Of a DNA stretch of 64,000 nucleotides, positions 37,636 through 47,287 are shown one piece after another. Source of the stretch: JAJPJE01 sp963848375 (lineage in GTDB: Bacteria; Acidobacteriota; Terriglobia; Terriglobales; Acidobacteriaceae). How positions within the stretch are numbered: position 1 is the first letter of the stretch; each line of letters starts with the position of its first letter. Location of the stretch: positions 887,670-951,669 of the forward strand of contig CAWKDK010000018.1 in the NCBI GenBank assembly GCA_963848375.1, written 5' to 3'. Both the position numbers and the translations under genes were made by a program. The notes under the pieces were generated by a model that was not told the DNA's origin, did no database searches, and worked only from the letters and a program-made list of their open reading frames with translations.

Positions 37636-39246
37636 GTGAGGACCGGCCATCTGAAGATTCTTCTCTATAACCCCGACAACGGTATCACGCAGAATTTCAT
37701 GCCTCATCTGTGGATGTTTCTGCTGCAGGCGCTAACGCCGTCTGGACATGAAACCATCCTGATCGATGGCAATACGCGACCGATGAGCGACGCTGAACTG
37801 GTTCAGTTTGCCGTCGAGCAAAACGTCGGTCTAGTCGGCATTGGCGCCATGACTCGCATGATCGCGAAAGCTTACCGGGTGGCGGATTCACTCCGTGCCG
37901 CTGGTATTCCGGTGGTCATGGGCGGGCCACACGTGACTGAAATCCCCGACGAAGCGCTGGGACGAAATGGGGAACCGCGCCATGCCGATGCACTGGCTCT
38001 GGGGGAAGCGGACGAAACGTGGCCGGTTATTGTAGAGGACGCAGCCCGGGGTCAACTCAAAGAGATTTACACGCCGACGGATGCTTCCGGCAAAGAACGC
38101 AAGCCGCCGTTGAAGGACTACCCGGCAATTCCATGGGAGTCGCTGGACTTAAAGCAGTTCAATCGCATCCCTGCAGTTTTTCGTCCAATCATGAGGCACT
38201 TCAAAGCCGAATGGGAAACATTTCACATTGTTCCCATCGAATCCGGACGTGGCTGTCCTTACGGTTGCGAGTTCTGTACGGTCACGGGTTTCTTTGGTGA
38301 CTCCATCCGTTTCCGGACGAATCAGAGTGTGGTTGACGAGATGCTGAGGCTGAAACAGCGCGGGCGGGGAAGCAAAGGGAAGGTCGCCGTCTTCTTTGTC
38401 GATGACAATTTCGCGATCAACGTGAAGCGTACCAAGTCGTTGCTGCGCGACATTATTGCCGCCGGAGCGGAACTCTCGTGGGTGGCGCAGATCAGCGCCA
38501 ACCTTCTGCGCGATGAAGAACTGCTGGACTTGATTGCGGCCTCGGGCGGTAAGTGGATTTTCATCGGCATGGAGTCGCTGGATCCCGCGAATCTGGCCAG
38601 CGTCAAAAAGGGGTTCAACAAACCGGCGGAATATGCGGGCGTGCTACAGGGGTTGGCGCGACGGAATGTGTACGCCATCACGTCGTTCATCTTTGGACTG
38701 GATAACGATACTCCGGGAGTCGCTGAGCGCACGCTGGCGGAGATCCGCAAGTGGCCACCAGTTTTACCCGTGTTCGGACAGATCACACCGTTTCCTGCGA
38801 CTCCGTTGTACGACCGCCTGGCAAAAGAAGGAAGGCTCACGCGGCCGAAACACTGGCTCGAATTTGCGCCATTTCGAATGGCCCACACGCCGACGCACAT
38901 CTCCATACCGGAGGTACAAAGCGAAGTGCGGTACGCGTGGACGAACTCTTACAGCCCGGCTGCCACTAGATTGGCACTCGAGTCAATTGCGGATGAGCCG
39001 GCGCCCTACAAGATCAGCCACCTGATGTCGCGATTCTTCTTCCGCGGAATTTATTTCCCACAGAAGGGAACGTGGCAGTGGTTGAAATTGATCGCTCAAA
39101 ATCGAAGTTCAGTGTGGCGTATTGTTAAGGACTCGTACACGCAATGGAACGGGACGTCGGATCGTCGGCAGGTGCGAGATTTCGAACATGGTGTGCAGAA
39201 TGCGACGCTAGTTGCGCAACCGGAACGAGAGGTTGCGGCGGACTGA
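37636..39246 (+). CDS. Cobalamin-dependent radical SAM enzyme (class B type)
   Basis: 536 residues if started at GTG 37636 (RTGHLKILLYNPDNG); the open frame extends back to 37486, but the extra 50 residues look untranslated. N-terminal B12-binding Rossmann domain (LVGIGAMTRMIAKAYRVADS, VVMGGPHVTEIP). The radical SAM domain has the [4Fe-4S] motif CPYGCEFC (residues 207-214 from this start). C-terminal alpha-helical extension of about 150 residues. Enzymes of this layout include methyltransferases and cyclases acting on hopanoids, tetrapyrroles or other lipids; the substrate here cannot be assigned. No biosynthetic partner is adjacent. Confidence 0.87.
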   Translation: MRTGHLKILLYNPDNGITQNFMPHLWMFLLQALTPSGHETILIDGNTRPMSDAELVQFAVEQNVGLVGIGAMTRMIAKAYRVADSLRAAGIPVVMGGPHVTEIPDEALGRNGEPRHADALALGEADETWPVIVEDAARGQLKEIYTPTDASGKERKPPLKDYPAIPWESLDLKQFNRIPAVFRPIMRHFKAEWETFHIVPIESGRGCPYGCEFCTVTGFFGDSIRFRTNQSVVDEMLRLKQRGRGSKGKVAVFFVDDNFAINVKRTKSLLRDIIAAGAELSWVAQISANLLRDEELLDLIAASGGKWIFIGMESLDPANLASVKKGFNKPAEYAGVLQGLARRNVYAITSFIFGLDNDTPGVAERTLAEIRKWPPVLPVFGQITPFPATPLYDRLAKEGRLTRPKHWLEFAPFRMAHTPTHISIPEVQSEVRYAWTNSYSPAATRLALESIADEPAPYKISHLMSRFFFRGIYFPQKGTWQWLKLIAQNRSSVWRIVKDSYTQWNGTSDRRQVRDFEHGVQNATLVAQPEREVAAD

Positions 39247-39264
39247 GTCCGCACTGGAGCCGCT

Positions 39265-40005
39265 CTACGGGGTCGCACCTGTCTTGGTGAGCACCACGTC
39301 GCGCTGATCGTAGGGTGTGACAATTACCGACAACGATTGGCGCTTGTCGAATGCGTCTTTATTGATCGGGAAGCTTACGAGGATCGTCCCACTCTGCCGG
39401 CCACCGGGAGCGATCTTCGTTTCGACGAGCATCGGGGTTCCCGCATGTAAACGCAGGTCAGGGAAGCCCTGGAAATAACGCTCGAAGTCGGAAGCAGAAG
39501 CAGCGGTGTCGGAGAATTCGCCCTGGTCCGTTTTGATTTTCGCCCCCATTTCCTTGATCCAGAGCGGCTTCTCGGTGGTGTTGTACATAGTGAACTGGAC
39601 CACGGCGAGCACACTGTTATCTGATACCTGCACCACTCCCACGTCGTTGATGCTGCCGGACGCTACCGGTTTCGCGCGGCCCAGAAATGCGATTGCGGCT
39701 ACAACCACGGCCACGATTCCCAGCGCGATAAAGAACATGCTGGCCGGTGGCAGGGTCCATTTGGCGCGATCAAATTCCTCGGTCAGCGGAGTGTGGCCAG
39801 CTTCTGTCGTGATTTGACCTGAGGGACGCACTGGCTTGGTGCGAACGGCGGCTTTGCGCACAGCCTGCCCCGGCTTAGGTGGGGCTGGCGGCGGCGGCGC
39901 CGCTTGCGTGGCGGCAGGAGTGACCGGCGAATCGGAGGGTACAGGCTGAGCCGCTTGTGCGGGCTCTTGTGACGGCTGTGGCAGATTCGTATTCTCGTCT
40001 GGCAT
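39265..40005 (-). CDS. Membrane-anchored protein with proline-rich N-terminus
   Basis: 246 residues from ATG 40005, chosen for the GGAGGA ribosome site. Residues 1-65 are Pro/Ala/Gln-rich and disordered. A TM helix lies at about 88-112 (MFFIALGIVAVVVAAIAFLG). The extracytoplasmic ~130 residues form a beta-rich domain (NSVLAVVQFTMYNTTEKPLW, SGTILVSFPINKDAFDKRQS) with the look of an FxLYD-type domain. Not firmly recognised. It converges with the radical SAM gene. Confidence 0.65.
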   Translation of the reverse strand: MPDENTNLPQPSQEPAQAAQPVPSDSPVTPAATQAAPPPPAPPKPGQAVRKAAVRTKPVRPSGQITTEAGHTPLTEEFDRAKWTLPPASMFFIALGIVAVVVAAIAFLGRAKPVASGSINDVGVVQVSDNSVLAVVQFTMYNTTEKPLWIKEMGAKIKTDQGEFSDTAASASDFERYFQGFPDLRLHAGTPMLVETKIAPGGRQSGTILVSFPINKDAFDKRQSLSVIVTPYDQRDVVLTKTGATP

Positions 40006-40116
40006 TCGATCCTCCGATGGTGCGGTGCTACTCATTATCTCTCCGGCAGCTGTGCTACGCCCAATTGCCCGGTGACAGGCAAAACGTGAGATGCACAATT
40101 CCGAGGGTGCGCACGG

Positions 40117-41857
40117 CTAAGCGTGCTTCATCGCTTTTGCAAAGTCCGCCACAGGAAGCGTATTCAGGACGTCCGCCTTGGTCAGCCATGCACGTCGCGC
40201 CTGCAAAATCCCAAAACGGATTTTTTCCAGGTGCGAGGTATGGTGCGAATCCGTGTTGATCACGATTTTCACGCCGCGATCTTTGGCCATGCGGAGGTGA
40301 ACGTCGTTCAAGTCGAGCCGGTCGGGATACGCATTCAGTTCCATGGCGACGCGGTTCTTCGCGGCTTCGCGCAGAATCGCTTCCATGTCGTACGCGTAAG
40401 CATCGCGGCGAAGAAGAAGACGTCCAGTCGGATGCCCGACGATTGAAACATGTGGATTGCTGACGGCTTTCAAAAGGCGGTCGGTCATCTGCTGCGGTTC
40501 CTGATTGAAGTGTGAGTGAACGCTGGCGATCACCAGATCCATTTCTGCAAGCACAGAATCGGAAAGATCGAGAGTGCCGTCGGCAAGGATATCGACTTCG
40601 ATTCCGGCGAAGATGCGAATTCCGGACACGTTCTGGTTCGCGGCATGAATCTTTTTGATGTGGGCGAGCGCGCGCTCATCATCAAGACCATTGGCCATGG
40701 CCAGGTTCTTGGAATGATCGGTAATGGCCATGTATTTGTATCCACGTTCAAGCGCGGCTTGGGCCATTTCTTCGATGGTGTTGCGGCCATCGGTTTCGAC
40801 GGTGTGCATGTGCACGTCGCCCTGGATGTCCTGCTGAGTAATCAGCTCCGGCAGGCGGTTTTCTTCAGCGGCTTCGATCTCGCCACAGTTCTCGCGCAAC
40901 TCTGGTGGTATGTATTCAAGCCCGAGCTTCTGGTAGATCTCCGACTCAGTTTTTCCGGCTACGCGTGCTCCACCCTCGAGTTGGGCTAGTCCGTATTCGT
41001 TCAGCGTTAGGCCCATCTTCAGCGCACGCTGGCGTAATGTGACGTTGTGGGATTTCGAGCCAGTGAAGTACTGCATTGCTGCGCCAAAGGAATCGCGCGG
41101 AAGGAGGCGAACGTCTACCTGCATTCCGCTGCGCAGACGGAAGCTGACTTTATTGTCGCCTTTGGCAAGAACGTCCATGATCCCTGGAAAGCGGAGGATG
41201 TGATCAATTGCGGCCTGCCGCTCTGCATCGTTCTCGCAGACTTCGCCGGTGACAAGGATGTCGAGGTCCCCAACGGTTTCGCGTCCGCGACGTAAGCTGC
41301 CGGCAGGTGTGATTTTCTCCACTCCGGCCAAGTCTTTCATGTGGTCGATTAGTTTCAGCGCGGTGCGATCCGCTTCGTCGATGAGAAAACGGCCGGCGAT
41401 GCGTTTGTAGTCGGCGATCGACTTGAGGATCTTCTGTTCCTGCTTCTCGCCCATGCGGGGGAGAGTGCGGATCTTGCCTTCTTTCGCAAGTCTTCTCGAC
41501 GCCATCGAGATCCGCCACCTGGAATGCGCTCCATAGAAGAGCGATGGTCTTTGGTCCAAGGCCAGAGATCTTCAGCAACTCCAGCATCGAAGGACGATAT
41601 TTCGCGAGCAAGTCACGGCGCACGGTCAAGTCACCGTGCTCGCAGATTTCCTGCAAGTTCGCGAGCATGCCCCTGCCGATGCCCGGCACTTCCAGCATTT
41701 TCTTGGGCTCGCAGATTAGTTTTTCAACCTGTTCACCCAGCGATTCGATGGCTTCGCCCGCTCTTCGATAGGAGCGGATGCGGAACGAATCGTCGCCGTT
41801 GATTTCCATCAAGTCTGCTGTTTCGTAAAGCAGAGTAGCTATGTTCTTGTTATCCAC
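40117..41857 (-). CDS. polX: DNA polymerase X family protein with PHP domain, one frameshift
   Basis: About 579 residues. The N-terminal helix-hairpin-helix/8-kDa region (MLEVPGIGRGMLANLQEI, LLKISGLGPKTIALLW) reads from ATG 41857. One extra base near 41,493 shifts the frame, after which the text continues LAKEGKIRTLPRMGEKQEQK. The polymerase metal motif is ETVGDLDILVTGE. The C-terminal PHP exonuclease carries GDVHMHTVETDGR, AITDHSKNLA and SHHTSHLEKIRFG. PolX acts in gap-filling DNA repair. All catalytic parts are kept. Confidence 0.92.
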
Positions 41858-41938
41858 GTGCGTCCATTCGGATGGGATCAGAGCCGATACACAGATTTTA
41901 GCTGGAGTGCGTGAAGGCGTGACGGAAACCTACCTAGA

Positions 41939-41970
41939 AAAGAAAAGCCCAACCGCGAGGGCTGGGCAAG
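41939..41970 (-). terminator. Rho-independent terminator of the cold-shock gene
   Basis: On the minus strand GCCCAGCC-CTCGC-GGTTGGGC forms an 8-bp stem with one G:U pair, followed by TTTTCTTTTC. It lies 25 bases after the cspA-type stop. Confidence 0.85.
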
Positions 41971-41994
41971 GGGAACTTTAGACTGAAAAGGTGG

Positions 41995-42213
41995 CTACAC
42001 TGCCTGGGCTAGTTTTGTCACATTTGCTGCCTGGGGACCTTTTTGGCCATCGACGATTTCGAATTCAACGTCGTCGCCTTCTTGCAAGCTTTTGTATCCG
42101 TCGGCTGATATTCCTGAGTAGTGCACAAAAACGTCTGGACCATCGTCTCGACCGATAAATCCGTAGCCCTTGGCATTATTGAACCATTTAACTTTTCCTT
42201 TGATCCTTGCCAC
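41995..42213 (-). CDS. csp: Cold-shock domain protein
   Basis: 72 residues from GTG 42213 (ARIKGKVKWFNNAKGYGFIG), preceded by GGAGGA at a slightly long spacing. RNP1 (KGYGFIG) and RNP2 (DVFVHYSGI) are intact. CspA-type RNA chaperone. An in-frame ATG at 42246 would add 11 untypical residues. The 160-base upstream stretch before the NUDIX gene probably gives a long 5' leader, as is common in this family. Confidence 0.92.
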   Translation of the reverse strand: MARIKGKVKWFNNAKGYGFIGRDDGPDVFVHYSGISADGYKSLQEGDDVEFEIVDGQKGPQAANVTKLAQAV

Positions 42214-42409
42214 TGTGTTGTCTTCCTCCGTGCAGATGAAGCACATGCAGAACGTGCCTGAGACTGCCTCAATCAGGTAGTGAAGCCAAACGCACAGGGG
42301 GGCGAACTATCTTTCAGTCGGAGCCGGGGTCGCTTGGGCTAGAAAAGACCTGCTTGAAGACCAATGCTGTAATTCTCGCTGCATTGATTCGCTATTGTCA
42401 ATACAGTAA

Positions 42410-43048
42410 CTAGGCTGAAAGCGCTCTCCGAGTCAGTATTTTCGCACCTAAGGCTTTTTCCAGCCAGAGGACAGCCCCGATCGTCTTACCGTCACGGATT
42501 GTGCCCCGCAAAATCATATTCGTGACCTTAGAAACAGGGAAGAATCGGTGTGCGATAGACTCATCCTCTTCCGGTGTAGCCTGTCCGGCTGTTAAACCCG
42601 TGGCCAGGTAAACAGCCATCGTTTCATCCATGAACCCTGGACTGGGATAGTAGAACAAGACTCGTTTCCATTTTTTTGCGGTGTAGCCGGTCTCTTCCAG
42701 CAACTCACGCTTCGCGGCCGGCAACTCGTCTTCGCCCTCATCAATGCGTCCGGCCGGCACCTCCCATAGAAATTGGTTTGCGGCGTAACGGTACTGCCAT
42801 TCAAGCAGTACATGGGGCTCGGCTTTAGCGGATTTTGCACCTTGTTTCTTGCTGCTTGGCCCAACCTGTACCGCGATGATGACCACCGATCCCGGGTGCC
42901 GAACGATGTCGCGGCGAGCGGTAACGCCGCTTGGTTCCTTTACCTGATCGGAGGTGATTTGAAACAGCGGTCCTCGGAACACTACGCGGGAGGAGAGGAT
43001 CCGGACCGCCTTCTTCTTCGAATTGTTCTTCGTCTTTGCGCTTACCAT
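42410..43048 (-). CDS. NUDIX hydrolase, ADP-ribose pyrophosphatase type
   Basis: 212 residues. The NUDIX box is complete: GRIDEGEDELPAAKRELLEE followed by TGYTA, fitting GX5EX7REUXEEXGU. SSRVVFRGPLFQIT and VRHPGSVVIIAV match the ADP-sugar pyrophosphatase branch. It should hydrolyse ADP-ribose or related nucleotides in the cytoplasm. The N-terminus is Lys-rich. Confidence 0.88.
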   Translation of the reverse strand: MVSAKTKNNSKKKAVRILSSRVVFRGPLFQITSDQVKEPSGVTARRDIVRHPGSVVIIAVQVGPSSKKQGAKSAKAEPHVLLEWQYRYAANQFLWEVPAGRIDEGEDELPAAKRELLEETGYTAKKWKRVLFYYPSPGFMDETMAVYLATGLTAGQATPEEDESIAHRFFPVSKVTNMILRGTIRDGKTIGAVLWLEKALGAKILTRRALSA

Positions 43049-43112
43049 GACGAAGAAATATAGCGGGTAATCTCTTTGGCGTCTCGCCTTTTACGTTTTT
43101 GCACCGTTTGGA

Positions 43113-44028
43113 GTGCGCCTGCTATTCTGCCGCGCAGTGAGAAAACCGAAAATCACGATTGTTGGTCCGGGGCGGTTGGGCTTGGCATTGGCACAGGCGC
43201 TTACGGAAGCGGGTTATAAGCTCGATGAAATCATATTTCGGCGCAGTGTGCAGGGAAAGAAGACAGGGCATGGTTCCGAGCAAAATGCGCGAAAGCTAGC
43301 GCGGCGTTGTGGGGCACGTGCGGTTGAACTTGGCAAAGCGCAGTTCGCAGCTGAGGTGGTGTGGCTTTGTGTCGGGGATGGATCGATTGCTTCGGTCGCG
43401 CGCAGCATCTCTGGGAGAGGCGCATGGAAGGGAAGAGTTGTATTTCATTCCAGTGGCGCACTCAGCAGCCGGGAGCTCTCGTCGCTTCGCGAGGCGGGAG
43501 CATTCGTTGCGTCAGTGCATCCGTTGATGTCGTTTGTGCACCACGGCGCCGAGGCTACGTTTGAAGTTCCTTTTGCCCTGGAAGGTGACGCGAAGGCCTT
43601 GCGAGTCGCGAACAGCATCGTGCGTGATCTTGGTGGCGAAAGCCTGCGGATTTCCGCGGCGAACAAACCTCTTTACCACGCATTCGGTGCTTTCCTTTCG
43701 CCTTTGATCATCGCGAATCTGGCGTTGGCGGAGCGGATTGGAATTAGGGCGGGAGTTCCGAAGGATTTTGTCAGGCAGGCAATTGCGCCCATTCTGGCGA
43801 CGACGGTGTTCAACTACATCACTCTGGGCACTGCGGGAGCAGTTCAGCGGACCGCTGGTCCGCGGGGACGTGGAGACAGTTCGCAAGAATCTGGCAGCTC
43901 TAAAGAAAATTCCTGACGCCGAAGCGGTCTACCGGGCACTGGCGCGCTCGGCGCTGAGAACACTACCTGTCGGGAAGAAGAGAGAGTTGGCTCGATTGCT
44001 TGCCGGAACCAAGAAGTCTAGCGGGTGA
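43113..44028 (+). CDS. Rossmann-like/DUF2520 protein, one frameshift
   Basis: About 304 residues. N-terminal NADP-binding fold (KITIVGPGRLGLALAQALTE, VVFHSSGALSSREL, ASVHPLMSF). A one-base insertion near 43,845 shifts the frame inside the C-terminal helical DUF2520 domain, which continues FSGPLVRGDVETVRKNLAAL. Related to pyrroline-5-carboxylate and ketopantoate reductases, but the reaction is unknown. GTG 43113 and GTG 43137 are both possible starts. The tail overlaps ribA by 11 bases. Confidence 0.85.
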
Positions 44029-44611
44029 AAAGGTGTCCCATCTTTTCTTTCTTCGTTTTCAGATACGCCTCGGAGTAAGAGGAGCCGGGCTCAACTTCAC
44101 AGGGAACGCGTTCGACCACTTCGATTCCGGCACTTTCTACGGCTTCCACTTTGTCGGGATTATTCGAGAGCAGGCGAATTTGTTTCACGCCCAGTGCTTT
44201 CAATACCTCGACCGGCAAAGCGTACTCGCGGTAGTCATTTTTGAAGCCCAACTTCTCATTGGCCTCGACGGTATCGAGACCCTGATCCTGCAACTCGTAG
44301 GCTTGCAACTTGGGCATCAAGCCAATGCCGCGGCCTTCCTGCTCTTCGTATACGAGGATGCCGGCACCAGCTTCGGCAATGAGCGCCAGCGCCATCTCAA
44401 GCTGCTGTCGGCAGTCGCAGCGAAGCGATCCAAAGACGTCGCCAGTGAGACATTGCGAATGAATGCGGACCAAGGGAGGCGTGCTCAGGACGTCGCCCAT
44501 CACCAGCGCGACGGCAGATTCCTTACGCCGTTCGCCGATGCCGTCAAAGTGACCTTCAAAGCCGTAAATGCGGAACTTACCCCAAATTGTGGGGAAATTT
44601 GCCTCCGCCAT
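44018..44611 (-). CDS. ribA: GTP cyclohydrolase II
   Basis: 197 residues from ATG 44611 (MAEANFPTIWGKFRIYGF); an upstream ATG at 44683 would give 221. Zinc and GTP-site motifs: RIHSQCLTGDVFGSLRCDC with the three zinc cysteines, EQEGRGIGLMPKLQAYELQD and the Arg/Tyr region QIRLLSNNPDKVEA. First step of riboflavin synthesis. It is a stand-alone RibA, not fused to RibB. Confidence 0.93.
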   Translation of the reverse strand: MAEANFPTIWGKFRIYGFEGHFDGIGERRKESAVALVMGDVLSTPPLVRIHSQCLTGDVFGSLRCDCRQQLEMALALIAEAGAGILVYEEQEGRGIGLMPKLQAYELQDQGLDTVEANEKLGFKNDYREYALPVEVLKALGVKQIRLLSNNPDKVEAVESAGIEVVERVPCEVEPGSSYSEAYLKTKKEKMGHLFTR

Positions 44612-44683
44612 TTTCTTGATGGAGATAGAAACGTTCACACATTGATTATAGCGGTCGAGGCGAATCTGCAGGCCGAAGCTCAT

Positions 44684-44972
44684 GTTTGCGAAGTCCGCCT
44701 ATCGGGGTCGTGCCAACTGCAAAGCGGATGAACTCCCGGCGCGTCATTGTGGACGGGGAGCGCGGCGGCGGTGTCGTCGTAGGATTTCGGACATCGATCA
44801 GACATGGCATTCTCCAGTTCTGGGGATTCAATGCCGTGACCATTGTTCGACACTATGAATTGAACGGCATCGTGTGGCGATGGCGGGAGTTATCTATAAT
44901 GAAGGGCGGGACAAGAAAAGAAGTTTTTGCAAGCCAAAATAGCCGCAGCTTGCATCCAATTGAGCGCCGAGC
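44684..44972. other. Intergenic stretch between ribA and a receiver gene
   Basis: About 290 bases between divergent genes. No FMN-riboswitch-like conserved core is apparent and no credible frame. It should contain the promoters of both neighbours. Confidence 0.35.
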
Positions 44973-45344
44973 ATGGATCAAACGCAAGTCAAACCAAAAG
45001 TGCTAGTAGTCGACGATGAGCGGGTTATCGCAGACACGCTTGCAATCATTCTGAATCAGCACGGCTTCGATGCTGCGGCCGTGTACACCGGTACGAGCGC
45101 CGTTGAGCGAGCCCGTGCGGTTAAACCTGACCTCGTGATCAGCGACGTCATTATGCCCGACATGAATGGCATCGAAGCGGCCATTCACATACGAAAGTTC
45201 CTTCCATCCTGCAAGATTCTCCTGTTTTCCGGCCAGGCGGCAACGGCCGACCTGCTGGAGAGCGCGCGGGCCCAGGGACATGAATTCGAAATCCTGGCAA
45301 AACCCGTTCATCCTCAGGACCTATTGGCCAAACTGAAGGGCTGA
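44973..45344 (+). CDS. Single-domain response regulator
   Basis: 123 residues, receiver only. Acidic pair D14-D15, phospho-acceptor D58 (LVISDVIMPDMNG), Ser in LFSGQ and Lys in LAKPVHPQ. No output domain and no adjacent kinase. It lies 77 bases upstream of modB, but there is no sign of a functional link. Confidence 0.88.
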   Translation: MDQTQVKPKVLVVDDERVIADTLAIILNQHGFDAAAVYTGTSAVERARAVKPDLVISDVIMPDMNGIEAAIHIRKFLPSCKILLFSGQAATADLLESARAQGHEFEILAKPVHPQDLLAKLKG

Positions 45345-45421
45345 GATCCGTCCAAAAGCAAGACGGTTCAACCCGGCATGGCTTCCGACTACAATCGAAA
45401 CGCTTATCGTAAGCGCCTCGA

Positions 45422-46096
45422 ATGAACTGGGAAGCCATTTCGCTTACTGCACGCCTCGCCTCGATCGTCGCCGGGGCGCTGCTGGTCGTCGGTCTGCCGA
45501 TTGCGTACTGGATCACGTTCAGCCGCTGGCGATGGAAGTTCCTGGTCGAAGCGTTGGTTTCGATGCCGCTGGTGCTGCCGCCAACCGTTCTCGGTTTCTA
45601 TTTGCTGATTGCTTTCGGCGCGCATAGCACGCTTGGCCGGTTGTGGCAGTCGGTTACGGGGCAGACGCTCGCGTTTTCATTTCAGGGGCTGGTGTTCGCG
45701 TCCATCCTGTACAGTCTGCCGTTTGCGGTGCAGCCGTTCGCGGCGTCGTTCGCTGGGGTTGATTCCGCGTTGCTGTCGGCATCGTCGACTCTCGGCGCAT
45801 CGCGTTGGCGGACCTTCTGGCGCGTGATTCTGCCCCTGTCGGTTCCCGGGGTGATTACAGGAATTGTTCTCAGCTTCGCGCATACCGTTGGCGAGTTCGG
45901 CGTTGTGCTGATGATCGGCGGGAACATTCCCGGAGTCACGCGAACGGTCTCGATCGACATCTACGATCGGGTGCAGGCGCTGGAGTACGGGAGCGCGAAT
46001 CAAACCGCCGTGGTGCTTTTGATCTTCTCGTTTACTGTGCTTTCCGTGGTTTATGCGTTGAACCGGCGAGTGTGGGCGGTGTATCCATTCAAGTGA
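45422..46096 (+). CDS. modB: Molybdate ABC transporter permease
   Basis: 224 residues with five or six TM helices. The family motif region is clear: SMPLVLPPTVLGFYLLIAFG near the middle and the EAA loop ASSTLGASRWRTFWRVILPL, followed by AHTVGEFGVVLMIGGNIPG. It forms the inner-membrane channel for molybdate or tungstate. The stop overlaps the modC start (GTGA). No modA lies in the window. Confidence 0.93.
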   Translation: MNWEAISLTARLASIVAGALLVVGLPIAYWITFSRWRWKFLVEALVSMPLVLPPTVLGFYLLIAFGAHSTLGRLWQSVTGQTLAFSFQGLVFASILYSLPFAVQPFAASFAGVDSALLSASSTLGASRWRTFWRVILPLSVPGVITGIVLSFAHTVGEFGVVLMIGGNIPGVTRTVSIDIYDRVQALEYGSANQTAVVLLIFSFTVLSVVYALNRRVWAVYPFK

Positions 46097-47271
46097 GACC
46101 AGACATTCCGTTGAAATCCGAAGAACACGGAGATGCTCTGCTGCGAGTGGAAGTCATGAAGACGTTTCGCGGCGGCAGACGAGACACAGTCGCTCGCGAG
46201 TTTTCGCTGGACGCGCAGCTGTCCGTTCAGCAGGGAATCACGATGCTGTTCGGAGCTTCGGGCTCCGGCAAGACAACTCTGCTGGATTGCATCGCGGGTG
46301 TTGTAACGCCTGACTCAGGCAGAGTCGAATTGGGCAGCGAATCTTTGTTTGACTCCGCAACGCGAGTGAATCTCCCGTCGGCGAAACGTGGAGTTGGATA
46401 CGTCTTCCAGGACCTCGCGCTTTTTCCGCATCTGAGCGTCGAAAATAATGTCGAATATGGATTGTTTCGATTTCCAGCTGAGGAAAGAAAGACTCGATCT
46501 GGTGCGATCCTGGAAAGCTTCCGCATTGCGCACCTGCGAGATCGCAAACCTGGCGGAATCTCTGGTGGAGAGAGACAGCGGGTAGCGCTGGCGCGAGCAC
46601 TGGTGACGAGTCCCAGAGTTTTACTGCTGGATGAGCCGCTCTCAGCACTGGATCCAGCCACGAAGTCGGGAATTATGGACGATCTTCGCAGCTGGAATGA
46701 GCAGCGTCGCATCCCGATCCTTTATGTGACCCATAGCCGCGAGGAGGTATTTGCCTTGGGCGAGAGTGTGATTGCCCTGGAGCAGGGAAGGGTAGTGGCG
46801 GCGGGAAGTCCGCTGGAAGTCTTGAGCGCGCCGCGTACCGAGGCGATTGCGGGGTGGATGGGGCTGGAGAACATCTTCGACGCCAAGGTGATGGCGTTGC
46901 ATGAAAGACAAGGAACGATGCTGTGCCGAATCGGCGGTGCTGCGAACGTTGGGCCGGAACTGGAAGTGCCGCTTGGACGATCGCTAGTTGGAGACGCAGT
47001 GCGAATCGGAATTGGTGCGGGCGAGATTCTGGTGGCGAACAAAGTTCCGGACGGATTAAGTGCGCGCAACATCCTGAAGGGTGAGTTGAAGACGCTCAAG
47101 CGGAGAGACGTGATGCTGGTTGCCCAAATCGATTGCGGCGTTCCGTTCGAGGTTCATCTGACGCCGGGTGCGCAGGAATCGTTAGCTCTGCGGCCGGGCA
47201 ACACCGTCTGGCTGGTAATTAAAACCTACTCCTGTCATCTGCTGCAGCGATCGCCCAAGCACCTGCTTTAG
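46093..47271 (+). CDS. modC: Molybdate ABC transporter ATP-binding protein
   Basis: 392 residues from GTG 46093, which overlaps the modB stop. The same frame is open far upstream, but that part is antisense-like shadow of modB. Walker A GASGSGKTT, Q-loop FQDLALFPHL, signature SGGERQRVALARAL, Walker B VLLLDEPLSALD and switch His in YVTHSREEV. The C-terminal ~150 residues include a TOBE/Mop molybdate-binding region (GLSARNILKGELKTLKRRD). It powers ModB. Confidence 0.93.
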   Translation: MRPDIPLKSEEHGDALLRVEVMKTFRGGRRDTVAREFSLDAQLSVQQGITMLFGASGSGKTTLLDCIAGVVTPDSGRVELGSESLFDSATRVNLPSAKRGVGYVFQDLALFPHLSVENNVEYGLFRFPAEERKTRSGAILESFRIAHLRDRKPGGISGGERQRVALARALVTSPRVLLLDEPLSALDPATKSGIMDDLRSWNEQRRIPILYVTHSREEVFALGESVIALEQGRVVAAGSPLEVLSAPRTEAIAGWMGLENIFDAKVMALHERQGTMLCRIGGAANVGPELEVPLGRSLVGDAVRIGIGAGEILVANKVPDGLSARNILKGELKTLKRRDVMLVAQIDCGVPFEVHLTPGAQESLALRPGNTVWLVIKTYSCHLLQRSPKHLL

Positions 47272-47287
47272 GCGAGAATTCAGCGGC

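Noticed and set aside
45805..46092. Long upstream extension of the modC frame
   Set aside because: It overlaps modB, has Arg-rich shadow composition, and the GTG at 46093 overlapping the modB stop is the natural start.
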